A DNA stretch of 64,000 bases from Rugosimonospora sp040255525 (GTDB lineage: Bacteria; Actinomycetota; Actinomycetes; Mycobacteriales; Micromonosporaceae). The position numbers and the translations under genes were made by a program. Below, in pieces: positions 19,174 to 27,454 of this stretch. The notes under the pieces are model-generated. The model was not told the origin of the DNA and did no database searches. It was given only the letters and a program-made list of their open reading frames with translations. The DNA lies in the NCBI GenBank assembly GCA_040255525.1, contig JBDZVD010000002.1:1-64000 (forward strand), given 5' to 3'. Position 1 is the first letter of the stretch. Each line of letters opens with the position of its first letter.

Positions 19174-19919
19174 TGCTGCCTGTCGGCCGTACCGTCATCC
19201 ATCGCTCCGCCGGCATCTACGCCCTGGAGCGGGCGTTGCAGCGGCGTGGTTTCGCCCACGTGGCGGGCGCGGACGAGGCTGGTCGGGGAGCCTGCGCCGG
19301 CCCCCTGGTCGCCGCGGCCGCCATCCTGCCCGAGGGGCGGCGCGGCGAGATCGACGGGCTGACCGACTCCAAGCTGCTCACCCCGCTGGCCCGCGAGCGC
19401 ATCTACAAGGCCGTGGTCAAGGTCGCGGTTGCCTGGTCCGTAGTGATCATTCCGCCGGGTGAGGTGGATCGGCGCGGGCTGCACGTCTGCAATCTCGCCG
19501 CGATGCGCCGCGCGCTGGCCAGCCTGTCGGTGCGCCCGTCGTACGTGCTGACCGACGGCTTCCCGGTCGACGGGCTCGGTGGCCCCGGCCTGGCCGTCTG
19601 GAAGGGCGACCAGGTGGCCGCGTGCGTCGCGGCGGCCAGCGTGGTTGCCAAGGTCACCCGGGACCGGATCATGAAAGATCTCGACGAGATCCACCCCGGG
19701 TACGGGTTTGCCGAGCACAAGGGGTACGCGACACCGGAGCATTCGGCCGCCCTCCGGGAGCGCGGGCCCTGCCCGGAGCACCGCTTCTCGTACGCGAATG
19801 TGGCGGCGGTTGCCGGCCGGGCCGGTGGGCGCGGTACGGTCGGCGTGGCGTCCCCGGAGCGCGTGCCGCGACAGGCGCCGGTGGGCAAGAATGGCGGCAT
19901 GGAGGGCGGGGCGGGATGA
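19173..19919 (+). CDS. rnhB: Ribonuclease HII
   Basis: 248 residues. Catalytic acids: Asp34-Glu35 in AGADEAGRGACAGPL, Asp in LTDSKLLTP, and Asp in KGDQVAACVAAASVVAKVTRD; the RNase HII signature HKGYATPEH is present. It removes RNA primers and misincorporated ribonucleotides. ATG 19173 overlaps the NUDIX stop (TGATG). The last ~40 residues (after YANVAAVAG) are low-complexity and not part of the fold. The 3' end overlaps the DUF2469 gene (ATGA). Confidence 0.95.
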   Translation: MLPVGRTVIHRSAGIYALERALQRRGFAHVAGADEAGRGACAGPLVAAAAILPEGRRGEIDGLTDSKLLTPLARERIYKAVVKVAVAWSVVIIPPGEVDRRGLHVCNLAAMRRALASLSVRPSYVLTDGFPVDGLGGPGLAVWKGDQVAACVAAASVVAKVTRDRIMKDLDEIHPGYGFAEHKGYATPEHSAALRERGPCPEHRFSYANVAAVAGRAGGRGTVGVASPERVPRQAPVGKNGGMEGGAG

Positions 19920-20236
19920 GCGCCGAAGATCTCGAAAAGTACGAAACCGAGATGGAGCTTCAGCTCTACCGGGAGTACCGCGACATCGTGCGCCAGTTCT
20001 CCTACGTGGTCGAGACGGAGCGCCGCTTCTACCTGGCGAATCAGGTCGACCTCCACGTGCGCAACTCGGACGGCGAGGTCTACTTCGAGGTCGAGATGCA
20101 CGACGCCTGGGTGTGGGACATGTACCGCCCCGCGCGTTTTGTGAAGAATGTCCGAGTGATGACTTTCAAGGATGTGAACGTCGAGGAACTGGAGAAGCCG
20201 GATATCTCGCTGCCCGACTCCACCTTCGGCGCCTGA
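19916..20236 (+). CDS. DUF2469 conserved protein
   Basis: 106 residues, highly acidic: starts SAEDLEKYETEMELQLYREYRD, then YVVETERRFYLANQVDLHVR and EVYFEVEMHDAWVWDMYRPARFV. This is the DUF2469 family, nearly universal and strongly conserved in actinobacteria, always next to rnhB, function unknown. ATG 19916 overlaps the rnhB stop. It is the last gene before a strong terminator, so the unit lepB-lepB-nudix-rnhB-DUF2469 probably ends here. Confidence 0.95.
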   Translation: MSAEDLEKYETEMELQLYREYRDIVRQFSYVVETERRFYLANQVDLHVRNSDGEVYFEVEMHDAWVWDMYRPARFVKNVRVMTFKDVNVEELEKPDISLPDSTFGA

Positions 20237-20286
20237 CGGTCACGATGCCGGCCGAGCGCGTTCGCGGCCGGCCGCTGTGGTTCCCC

Positions 20287-20317
20287 AGATACCGGGCGGC
20301 GGGGCCGCCCGGTATCT
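20287..20317 (+). terminator. Strong rho-independent-type terminator
   Basis: A perfect 14-bp stem, AGATACCGGGCGGC with its complement, closed by a GGG loop and followed by TTC. It lies 50 bases after the DUF2469 stop. The rest of 20237-20494 shows nothing else. The hairpin is symmetrical and could also stop the small minus-strand gene that ends at 20495. Confidence 0.85.
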
Positions 20318-20494
20318 TCGCGGGCCGCATGATCCACGGTTCGCCAGTGGCCGCCATCAGTGGTGGCGCCGGGAGGGGTGACCCGCGGCCGAGCGGCCGG
20401 GTCACCGGGCGGCCCACGGCGCGGTGCCGGTGGTGTCCGAGCGGCGTCGTTACCGGCGGTCACGCGGTGGGCGTGGTGGCCTGGGGCGGCCTCG

Positions 20495-20707
20495 TCACCA
20501 GCGGTTGATCGGCCTGCGGTTGCCTCCGCGGATCGAGCGCTTGGCCTTCCCGTACAGGTACACAGCTCCACCAACCACGAGCGCGCCCACCAGGATGTAG
20601 AAGATCACCCCGATCAGTGCCTTGATCAGCCACCACGCGACCACGCCGGCAACCACCAGCCCGGCGATCGTGAGTACCGCGTTGCGCAGAAAATGCCCGT
20701 TCTCCAT
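20495..20707 (-). CDS. Small membrane protein, unknown function
   Basis: 70 residues with two hydrophobic segments (about residues 8-28 and 32-52) and a very basic C-terminus (GKAKRSIRGGNRRPINRW). The frame is open further up to 20878, but ATG 20707 starts the membrane segment sensibly, and the upstream part is not protein-like. I do not recognise a family. It lies between the DUF2469 terminator and the M23 peptidase, at the left edge of the inverted block. Confidence 0.6.
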   Translation of the reverse strand: MENGHFLRNAVLTIAGLVVAGVVAWWLIKALIGVIFYILVGALVVGGAVYLYGKAKRSIRGGNRRPINRW

Positions 20708-20881
20708 GCGTCCATGGTGCGCCGGCGCAGCGGCCGGGGACAGGGGGGATTTCCCGGATGGTGACGGCGGCACATACCGCAACCGGCTCGTGATCGGTGG
20801 ACTGTCCACACTCACCTCGACTGTCCACAGTTCACCATGATCGCAATTGTCTGGCACGCGGTGATTGTCCAAGCTCACCGC

Positions 20882-21553
20882 ATGACATACCGCACGCTGC
20901 TCCTCGCCCTCACGCTGCTTCCGGCTCCGCCCGCGTCGCGTCCGGTCCAGGTGCCGCCCCTGCCACCGGCGTTGTCTCCGCTCGCCGCCGTCCGGACCGC
21001 GCCCGCGTCGGCGATCCCGTCCCGGGTGTGGGTGGTGCCGGCCACCGTCGTCCCGGCCCGGTCACCCCTGGCGCCGGTCTCTCCGGTCTCTCCGGTCGGC
21101 CAGCTCGGCCGGGTCTCTCCGCTCGGCCCGGTCGGTTCGGCCGGCCCCGGCTACCGGTGGCCGGTGGCCGGGCAGCCCGTCGTGACCCGGCGTTTCTCGC
21201 CGCCGCCGCGCCCATGGCTGGCCGGTCACCGGGGTGTGGACATCGCGGGCACCTCGGGAGAGGCGATCCGCGCCGCCGGGGCGGGCGTGGTCGCGTTCGC
21301 CGGGGTGGTCGCCGGTACCGGCGTCGTCAGCGTCGATCACCCCGGCGGGTTGCGCACCACGTACGAGCCCGTCCTGCCGCTCGTTCACGCGGGCCAACGG
21401 GTCACGGCCGGGCAGCCGATCGGCGCGCTGGTCGGCGGTCACCCGGGCTGCCCGGTCGCGGCCTGCCTGCACTGGGGGTTGCGCCGGGGTGCCGAGTACC
21501 TGGACCCGCTGCTGTTGCTGCACGCCGCGCCGGTCCGGCTGTACCCGGCCTAG
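20882..21553 (+). CDS. M23-family (LytM) peptidase
   Basis: 223 residues. N-terminal secretion signal (TYRTLLLALTLLPAPP), a Pro/Val-rich linker to ~residue 105 with repeated S-P-V-[GS]-P-[LV] segments, then an M23 beta-lytic fold: WPVAGQPVVTRRF, HRGVDIAG (His and Asp metal ligands), and CLHWGLRRG (catalytic/ligand His). Expected to cut peptidoglycan cross-links outside the cell, or to activate another hydrolase. In actinobacteria this gene normally lies beside rpsB and divergent from it; here it is 11 kb away. ATG 20882 is preferred over 20837 because it begins the signal peptide. Confidence 0.85.
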   Translation: MTYRTLLLALTLLPAPPASRPVQVPPLPPALSPLAAVRTAPASAIPSRVWVVPATVVPARSPLAPVSPVSPVGQLGRVSPLGPVGSAGPGYRWPVAGQPVVTRRFSPPPRPWLAGHRGVDIAGTSGEAIRAAGAGVVAFAGVVAGTGVVSVDHPGGLRTTYEPVLPLVHAGQRVTAGQPIGALVGGHPGCPVAACLHWGLRRGAEYLDPLLLLHAAPVRLYPA

Positions 21554-21641
21554 CTAGGCCGGGTGCGCCCGGGCGGGAAGCCGTGTCCGGCGGCCCCGTG
21601 CGACCTCGTCCCGGCGCGACAGGGCCGCGCAAAGGCCAGGT

Positions 21642-22811
21642 TCAACTCGCGAGCAGTCCGGGGAGCACCTCGGCGAGACGGTCGTACTCGTCCGGGCGGT
21701 TGTAGATCTGCGCGCACAATCGCAGCAGCAGCCGGCCGCGCCACTCGTTGATGGCGACGCTGATGCCGAGCCGATCAGCGATCCGGTCGCGCAACGCGTT
21801 AGCGTCCCCGGTCGTCCGGGTCTCGCCCGCTGGCTGGGGCAGGGGCAGCACCCGCATGGGGGAGGCGGCACCCGGGTCGGGCAGGCGGCCGGTGTCCAGC
21901 CCCAGGGCCGCGCCGACGACCCGTTGCCCGTACCGGACCAGGGCGGCGTTGTGCGCCCAGACCCGCTCGGGACCGAGCGTACGCAGCATGAACACGCCGG
22001 CCGGGGCGGCCAGCCACCCGGTGTAGTCGGCGGTCGCGAAAAACTCGACGCTGCGGGGGTAGCCCTCGGGCTGCGCCCAGGACACGATTCGCGGCATCAT
22101 CGAGGACACCCACCGTTCCGCCACGGTGAGGATGGCGGTGCCGCGTGGTGCGAACGCCCACTTGTGCAGGTTGCCGACGAAGAAGTCGGCGCCGAGCGAG
22201 TCGATCACGAGCGGTATCGCGCCGGGGCCGTGGGCACCGTCGACCAGCAGCGGTACGCCGGTCGGTCGAAGCGCGGCGGCGATGCGCTCGACCGGCAGCC
22301 GCCGGGCGGTCGGCGAACTGATGAGGTCGACAACGACGAGCCGGGTACGCGCCGGGTCGACGGCTCCGGCTATCGCGGAGGCGATCTCGTCGTCGCCGAG
22401 CGTCAACTCCACCGGTACGATCCGTTCCCTGGCGCCGCGGGCGGCGATGGCCAGGCTCACGGCGCCGTACCCGTGATCCGTCGTGAGCACTTCGTCGCTG
22501 GTGCCGATCCGCAACGAGCCGAGCACCAGGGCGACGCCGGCCGTCGTGTTGGTCAGCAGGGCCGAACGGTCCGGGTCGGCGCCGAGAAAGGTGGCCAGGT
22601 GACGGCGGCTGTGCGCGATCCGGTCGTGCAGGCCCCGGGTGAAGAACTTGTGCGGATCGGCTTCCATCTCGTCGCGCAGGCGCTGCTGAGCGCGCTGCAC
22701 CGAAACCGGGGTGGAGCCGAAGGCCCCGTGGTTGAGGTGACTGTGCGCCGGATCCAGGGAGAACAGGAGACGGGCGCCGGGTAGAAGCTCGGGTGGTTCC
22801 GGATCGCTCAC
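21642..22811 (-). CDS. Class V aminotransferase (isopenicillin N epimerase-like)
   Basis: 389 residues of PLP fold type I. The N-terminal HLNHGAFGSTP is the hallmark of isopenicillin-N epimerase/cysteine-desulfurase-like proteins; VDGAHGPGAIPL carries the cofactor-binding Asp and GNLHKWAFAPRG the Schiff-base Lys. The substrate is not predictable: related enzymes are epimerases, desulfurases or lyases. GTG 22811 is chosen because the conserved start follows and the upstream frame is low in similarity. It has no operon partner; xerC lies 205 bases upstream with nothing visible between. Confidence 0.82.
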   Translation of the reverse strand: MSDPEPPELLPGARLLFSLDPAHSHLNHGAFGSTPVSVQRAQQRLRDEMEADPHKFFTRGLHDRIAHSRRHLATFLGADPDRSALLTNTTAGVALVLGSLRIGTSDEVLTTDHGYGAVSLAIAARGARERIVPVELTLGDDEIASAIAGAVDPARTRLVVVDLISSPTARRLPVERIAAALRPTGVPLLVDGAHGPGAIPLVIDSLGADFFVGNLHKWAFAPRGTAILTVAERWVSSMMPRIVSWAQPEGYPRSVEFFATADYTGWLAAPAGVFMLRTLGPERVWAHNAALVRYGQRVVGAALGLDTGRLPDPGAASPMRVLPLPQPAGETRTTGDANALRDRIADRLGISVAINEWRGRLLLRLCAQIYNRPDEYDRLAEVLPGLLAS

Positions 22812-23016
22812 GTACACACATCTTAGGGCTGTGGTGCCGGTCCCGAGCATTCGAGGTGAGGTCCGGGCCTCGACCCACCGCTGCGGCCGCCGGTGGCGGC
22901 GCGCGAAGCCGCCGCGGTCGGGTAAGGCGAAGCCGGAGGTCCGACCGCGGTCCCAGAAGCGGCCGGGCGACGGGGCACCTCGCATCAGCCCGACGGATCA
23001 TCGCGGAACAGGCCCT

Positions 23017-24087
23017 CTAGGCCCGGGGATGCGCCTGCCGGTACGCACTGCGCAGACGTTCGATGGACACGTGGGTGTAGATCTGCGTACTGGACAGCGA
23101 GGCGTGACCCAGCAACTCCTGGACCGAACGCAGATCCGCGCCTCCTTCGAGCAGGTGGGTCGCCGCCGAGTGCCGCAGCCCGTGCGGCGAGACGTGCGGC
23201 AGGCCGGCAGCCTCGGCGTGGGCGGAGACCAGCTGCCGCACGACGGTCGGCTGGAGCCGGCCGCCCCTCGCCCCGAGCAGCAACGCCGCTCCGCTGCGCG
23301 GGCCGGCCAGGGCAGGGCGCCCGTACCGCAGCCACGCGTCGAGCGCGGTCTCGGCCGGTAGGCCGTACGGCACGCTGCGCTCCTTGGCGCCCTTGCCGAA
23401 CACCCGCACGACCCTCCGGGACCGGTCCGCGTCGTCGACGTCCAGTCCGCACAGTTCACTGACCCGGATCCCCGTCGCGTACAGCAACTCCAGCACGGCC
23501 CGGTCGCGCAGGAGCACAGGGTCCGGGTCGGCGTCCCCATCCGGGCCGGGGTGGAATTCCGGTCGCGGCCCGGGTACCGAGGCCACGGAGCAGGGTGCGG
23601 CCATCAGGTCGGCGGCCTGGTCGGTGCGCAGCACCCCGGGCAGCGTCCGCTGCGATTTCGGGCTGGCCAGGGCGGCGCCGACATCCCGCGTCAGCACCCC
23701 CTCCCGGTGCGCCCAGGCGGTGAACGTACGGGCGGCGGCAGCGCGCCTCGCCAGTGAGGCCCGGGCCGCCCCGGTGGTACGCAGCCGGGCCAGCCAGCTA
23801 CGCAGCACCCCTAGGTCGAGGTCGCCCGGCTGCTGGCACCCCATCCGTCCGGCGTGGTCCAGCAGCGACACGATGTCGGCGACGTACGCCCGTACCGTGT
23901 GCGCCGAGCGGCTCCGCTCGCTGGCGAGGTGACGGGCGAACCCGTCCACGGCCTCGCGCATGGGTACCGGCAGGGCGGCGTGTACGGCACGAGTGCTGTT
24001 CACAACCCGACTCACAACCCGACGGTTCCGGTCCGGTGGGCGGCTCGTCAAGCCGGCGCGCCGGTCCGCGCGCCGCCCGATCGTCAC
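23017..24087 (-). CDS. xerC: Tyrosine recombinase XerC
   Basis: 356 residues. SAM-like N-terminal domain (FARHLASERSRSAHTVRAYV) and catalytic domain with the full set: Arg in ATGIRVSELCGL, Lys in GKGAKERSVP, HGLRHSAATHLLEGG, LGHASLSSTQIYTHV with the nucleophile Tyr. XerC with XerD resolves chromosome dimers at dif. An acidic Pro-rich insertion (GPRPEFHPGPDGDADPDP) precedes the catalytic Arg. GTG 24087 overlaps the dprA stop (GTGA), which argues for this start, although Met at 23961 matches the usual N-terminus. The dprA-xerC neighbourhood marks it as the housekeeping enzyme and not a phage integrase. Confidence 0.9.
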   Translation of the reverse strand: MTIGRRADRRAGLTSRPPDRNRRVVSRVVNSTRAVHAALPVPMREAVDGFARHLASERSRSAHTVRAYVADIVSLLDHAGRMGCQQPGDLDLGVLRSWLARLRTTGAARASLARRAAAARTFTAWAHREGVLTRDVGAALASPKSQRTLPGVLRTDQAADLMAAPCSVASVPGPRPEFHPGPDGDADPDPVLLRDRAVLELLYATGIRVSELCGLDVDDADRSRRVVRVFGKGAKERSVPYGLPAETALDAWLRYGRPALAGPRSGAALLLGARGGRLQPTVVRQLVSAHAEAAGLPHVSPHGLRHSAATHLLEGGADLRSVQELLGHASLSSTQIYTHVSIERLRSAYRQAHPRA

Positions 24088-25412
24088 CCCGGGGCCGATT
24101 CCGTCATCGTTTCGGGGCCGGCCCGGCCGGCGCCGCCGGACCCTGCCACTCCTTTGGGCGCCGGCAGGGCCGGGCTGTCGGACACCGCGACGCCCACTTT
24201 CTCCGCCGGTGCGGGATCGTGTCTCGGAGTTGGCTGCTGGCGTTGTGACCGCGTGCGGCGCCCCGCCGCCACGTACCGGCCGTCGTCTGTCGCGTCGACC
24301 TGACCCAGTTCCTCCAGGATCGGCATCGCACGGAGCACGTCGCGCAGCGGAACGCCGGCCGCCGCGGCGATCTGTCCCGCGTCCGCCCCGCCCCGGCGCG
24401 GTACCGCGTCCATGACCCGGGACAGCTGTGGCCCGAGCCGGTCGTGCTCGCGCTCCGGCGCCCGTACCCGCGGGGCCAGGTCGTCCCCGATGAGCCCGAC
24501 CTCCTCCAGGACCTCCTGGTAGGAGGTCACCAGCCGTGCACCCTCCCGGATCGCCTCGTGGCAGCCGACCGACATCGCGGACGTCGCCGGCCCCGGGAGC
24601 GCCATGGCTGCCCGGCCCAGCAGTACCGCACGGCCCAGCGTCTGGCGCGCACCGCTGCGGGCGTTCGCCTCCACGACGACCGTGCCGCGTGCCAGGGCGG
24701 CGATGACCCGATTACGGATCAGGAACCGGTGCCGGTGCGGATCGGCGCCCGGCGGCCACTCGCTGATCAGCAGGCCGTCCTCGGCGAGGCGCTCGAACAG
24801 GGCGGCGTGCGCCGATGGGTACGGACGGTCCACGCCGCACGCGAGTACCGCGGCGCTCACGCCACCGGCCGCGAGGGCACCCCGGTGCGCGGCGGCGTCG
24901 ATGCCGAAGGCGCCGCCAGAGACCACTGCCCAGCCCCGGTTCGCGAGCCCGTATGCCAGCTCGGTCGCGACGTGGTTGCCGTAGGACGTGGAGGCCCGGG
25001 CACCGACCACGGACACCGAGCGGCTCAGCGTCTCGGCCAGCGGCCAGTCCCCGCGGACCCACAGGCAGACCGGTGGGTAGGTGTCGCGCGCGACCCGGTC
25101 GCCACCGGCACGGCTGATCAGCCGCAGGTCGGCCAGCTGCGCCGGCCACTCCTCGTCTTCCGGAACCACCACCCTTGCGCCGATCCGCCTGGTCCGGGCG
25201 AGCGCGGCGTCGACGATCCGGTCGGCACTCGTGCCCGCGAGTCTGGCCTGGACCGACTCGGCGAGTTCCCGTTCCGCCGTCCCGGCGAGGATGCGGTCGA
25301 GTGCCTGCACCGGCCCGTGCTCCCGGACGAGGTCGTAGATGGCCTGGCCGCCCGGCTCCGCCAGGCAGGCCAGCGCGACCCGTGCGGTACGGGCGTCGTT
25401 GATGCCGTTCAT
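24084..25412 (-). CDS. dprA: DNA-processing protein DprA
   Basis: 442 residues. Rossmann-like DprA core: SVVGARASTSYG, WAVVSGGAFGIDAAAHRGAL, ISEWPPGADPHRHRFLIRNRVIAALARGTVVVEA, then a C-terminal winged-helix (ILEELGQVDATDDGRYVAA). It loads RecA on incoming single-stranded DNA. The last ~60 residues are low-complexity. It lies 43 bases downstream of comM and overlaps xerC, an operon yraN-comM-dprA-xerC. Confidence 0.93.
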   Translation of the reverse strand: MNGINDARTARVALACLAEPGGQAIYDLVREHGPVQALDRILAGTAERELAESVQARLAGTSADRIVDAALARTRRIGARVVVPEDEEWPAQLADLRLISRAGGDRVARDTYPPVCLWVRGDWPLAETLSRSVSVVGARASTSYGNHVATELAYGLANRGWAVVSGGAFGIDAAAHRGALAAGGVSAAVLACGVDRPYPSAHAALFERLAEDGLLISEWPPGADPHRHRFLIRNRVIAALARGTVVVEANARSGARQTLGRAVLLGRAAMALPGPATSAMSVGCHEAIREGARLVTSYQEVLEEVGLIGDDLAPRVRAPEREHDRLGPQLSRVMDAVPRRGGADAGQIAAAAGVPLRDVLRAMPILEELGQVDATDDGRYVAAGRRTRSQRQQPTPRHDPAPAEKVGVAVSDSPALPAPKGVAGSGGAGRAGPETMTESAPG

Positions 25413-25455
25413 GCGCCTGCCTCACCGTCTTCGCGGCCGCTCACCGGTCGCGCGC

Positions 25456-26976
25456 TCATCCGGTCCGTCCAATTCGCATCGCCAGAGCCTCCTGTACGTC
25501 TCCGTAGTCGGGACTCGACCGGCCGTCGAGATCCGCGATCGACCACGCCACTCGCAGGACGCGGTCAAAGCCGCGCGCCGAGATCGAACCGGCGTCCAAT
25601 GCCCTCTGCAGTCCGGCCGTGGCCGCGCCCGGCAACCGCCACGGCGGCCGGCGCAGCGCCGGCCCCGGTACCCGCGCGTTGGTGAACCAGCCGCGGCCGG
25701 CCCAGCGCTCGGCCGCGGCGTCACGAGCCTGGGCCACCCGGGCCGCCACCTCCGCGGACGACTCGGCCCGGACCGTTTCCTCGGTCAGCTGCGCGGCGGT
25801 CACCGGCATCAGCGGCACCTGGAGGTCGACCCGGTCCATGAGCGGCCCGGACAGCCTGCTCAGGTAGCGTCGCCGGACGAGCGCGCTGCACTCGCAGTGC
25901 GAGTCGCCCCCGGGCCGGGCGCAGGGGCACGGATTCGAGGCCAGTACGAGCTGGATGCGAGCCGGGTACCGGGTCGCACCCCTGGCCCGGGACAGCATCA
26001 CATACCCCTCCTCCAGCGGCTGGCGCAGCGCCTCCAGCGCATGGCTGCCGAATTCCGGGGCCTCGTCGAGGAACAGGATCCCCATGTGGGACAGGGAGAT
26101 CGATCCCGGACGGGCGAGGCCGGAGCCGCCGCCCACCAGCGCCGCCACGCTCGCGGTGTGGTGCGGTGCCTGGAACGGGGGCCGGCGGATCATCGGTGAC
26201 CCGGCCGGCAGCACGCCGGCGAGCGAGTGCACCGCGGTCACCTCCAGCGCCGCCGCGTCGGACAGCGGCGGCAGGATCGACGGCAGCCGTTGGGCCAGCA
26301 TCGTCTTTCCTGCTCCGGGCGGTCCCACCATGGACAGGTGATGCCCGCCGGCGGCGGCCACCTCCAGCCCGCGCCGGCCGAGCTCCTGCCCGACGACGTC
26401 AGCCAGATCCAGGTCGGCTCCGGTGACGGCCGGTGAGGCCGGCGGTGGATCGAGCAGCGGGGTGCCGGCGCGGACGAAGTCGACCACCCGGCGCAGGCAG
26501 TCGGTGGCCCGGACCGTCACCCCGGGGACCAGGGCGGCCTCCCGGGCGTTTGCCAGCGGCACCACCACCCGGCGGATGCCCGCCTGGGCCGTGGCCAGGA
26601 CGCTGGGCAGCACGCCGCGAACCGGTCGCACGGCACCGTCGAGCCCCAGTTCGCCGAGCAGCACCACGCCGTGCAGCGGAGCCGGCGGCAGCACGCCGGC
26701 GCCGGCGAGGATGCTGACCGCGACGGCCAGGTCGAACGCGGAGCCGTGCTTGGGGATGTCCGCCGGCAGCAGGTTGACGGTGATGCGCCGGTTGGGCCAC
26801 TTCTCGCCGGAGTTGACCACGGCCGCGCGGACCCGGTCCCGGGCTTCGGACAGGGAGGTGTCCGGCAGCCCGGTGAGGGTCAGGCCGGGCAGGCCGGCGG
26901 CGAGGTCGGCCTCGATCTCGACCAGGTGCCCGGACAGCCCGACAAGCCCGACGGAGAGCACCTTCGCGTACGACAT
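25456..26976 (-). CDS. comM: YifB/ComM-family Mg-chelatase-like AAA ATPase
   Basis: 506 residues. N-terminal Lon-like domain (SYAKVLSVGLVGLSGHLVEIEAD, DTSLSEARDRVRAAVVNSG), Walker A GPPGAGKTMLAQRLP, Walker B GILFLDEAPEF, a Cys cluster NPCPC...HCECS (zinc-like), and a C-terminal Mg-chelatase domain. ComM is a hexameric helicase promoting branch migration during transformation. ATG 26976 lies 1 base after the yraN stop; the frame extends to 27312 but only as the shadow of yraN. Confidence 0.94.
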   Translation of the reverse strand: MSYAKVLSVGLVGLSGHLVEIEADLAAGLPGLTLTGLPDTSLSEARDRVRAAVVNSGEKWPNRRITVNLLPADIPKHGSAFDLAVAVSILAGAGVLPPAPLHGVVLLGELGLDGAVRPVRGVLPSVLATAQAGIRRVVVPLANAREAALVPGVTVRATDCLRRVVDFVRAGTPLLDPPPASPAVTGADLDLADVVGQELGRRGLEVAAAGGHHLSMVGPPGAGKTMLAQRLPSILPPLSDAAALEVTAVHSLAGVLPAGSPMIRRPPFQAPHHTASVAALVGGGSGLARPGSISLSHMGILFLDEAPEFGSHALEALRQPLEEGYVMLSRARGATRYPARIQLVLASNPCPCARPGGDSHCECSALVRRRYLSRLSGPLMDRVDLQVPLMPVTAAQLTEETVRAESSAEVAARVAQARDAAAERWAGRGWFTNARVPGPALRRPPWRLPGAATAGLQRALDAGSISARGFDRVLRVAWSIADLDGRSSPDYGDVQEALAMRIGRTG

Positions 26977-26977
26977 G

Positions 26978-27337
26978 TCAGAATGCCCCGCGCAGGTGCT
27001 CCACGGTCGCCGCGCCGGAGCGCCGCGCCCACACCTCGACCACGTCGAACCGGATCTCTGGCGGGTGGATGCCGGCCTGTGCCAGCCACTGCGCGGCCAG
27101 CCGGCGCAGCCGGGCGACCTTCGACGGAACGACGGCCGAGGCCGGACTGCCGAAGCGTTCGCCGCGCCTCGTCTTGACCTCGACGAACACCAGGACGTCG
27201 CGGTCCCGCAGAATCGCGTCGATCTCGCCCGCCGAGCACCGCCAGTTGCGGTCCAGCAGCACCATGCCCCGATCGACCAGATACCGGACGGCGACCCGCT
27301 CGCCGTAGGCACCCACCGCGTCCTTCGCCTGCGTCAT
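26978..27337 (-). CDS. yraN: UPF0102 (YraN) nuclease-fold protein
   Basis: 119 residues with an endonuclease-like core: GAYGERVAVRYLVDRG, NWRCSAGEIDAILRD and LVFVEVKTRRGERFG, supplying the E-(D)-ExK metal site. The family is nearly universal but without settled function, usually beside comM and rnhB. It starts the minus-strand operon yraN-comM-dprA-xerC. Confidence 0.92.
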   Translation of the reverse strand: MTQAKDAVGAYGERVAVRYLVDRGMVLLDRNWRCSAGEIDAILRDRDVLVFVEVKTRRGERFGSPASAVVPSKVARLRRLAAQWLAQAGIHPPEIRFDVVEVWARRSGAATVEHLRGAF

Positions 27338-27454
27338 GCCGGTGAGGGTGCCGGACCGGCCCGGTGCCGGCTACCGCCCGGAGATCGACATGTGGATGGC
27401 AGGGGCGGGTGTGGACGGACGGGCGATCAGAGAGATGATCTGCTATGCGCGCGG

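Noticed and set aside
23017..24087. Phage or integron integrase
   Set aside because: The tyrosine recombinase lies in the dprA-comM-yraN operon, as housekeeping XerC does, and no attachment site or phage gene is near.
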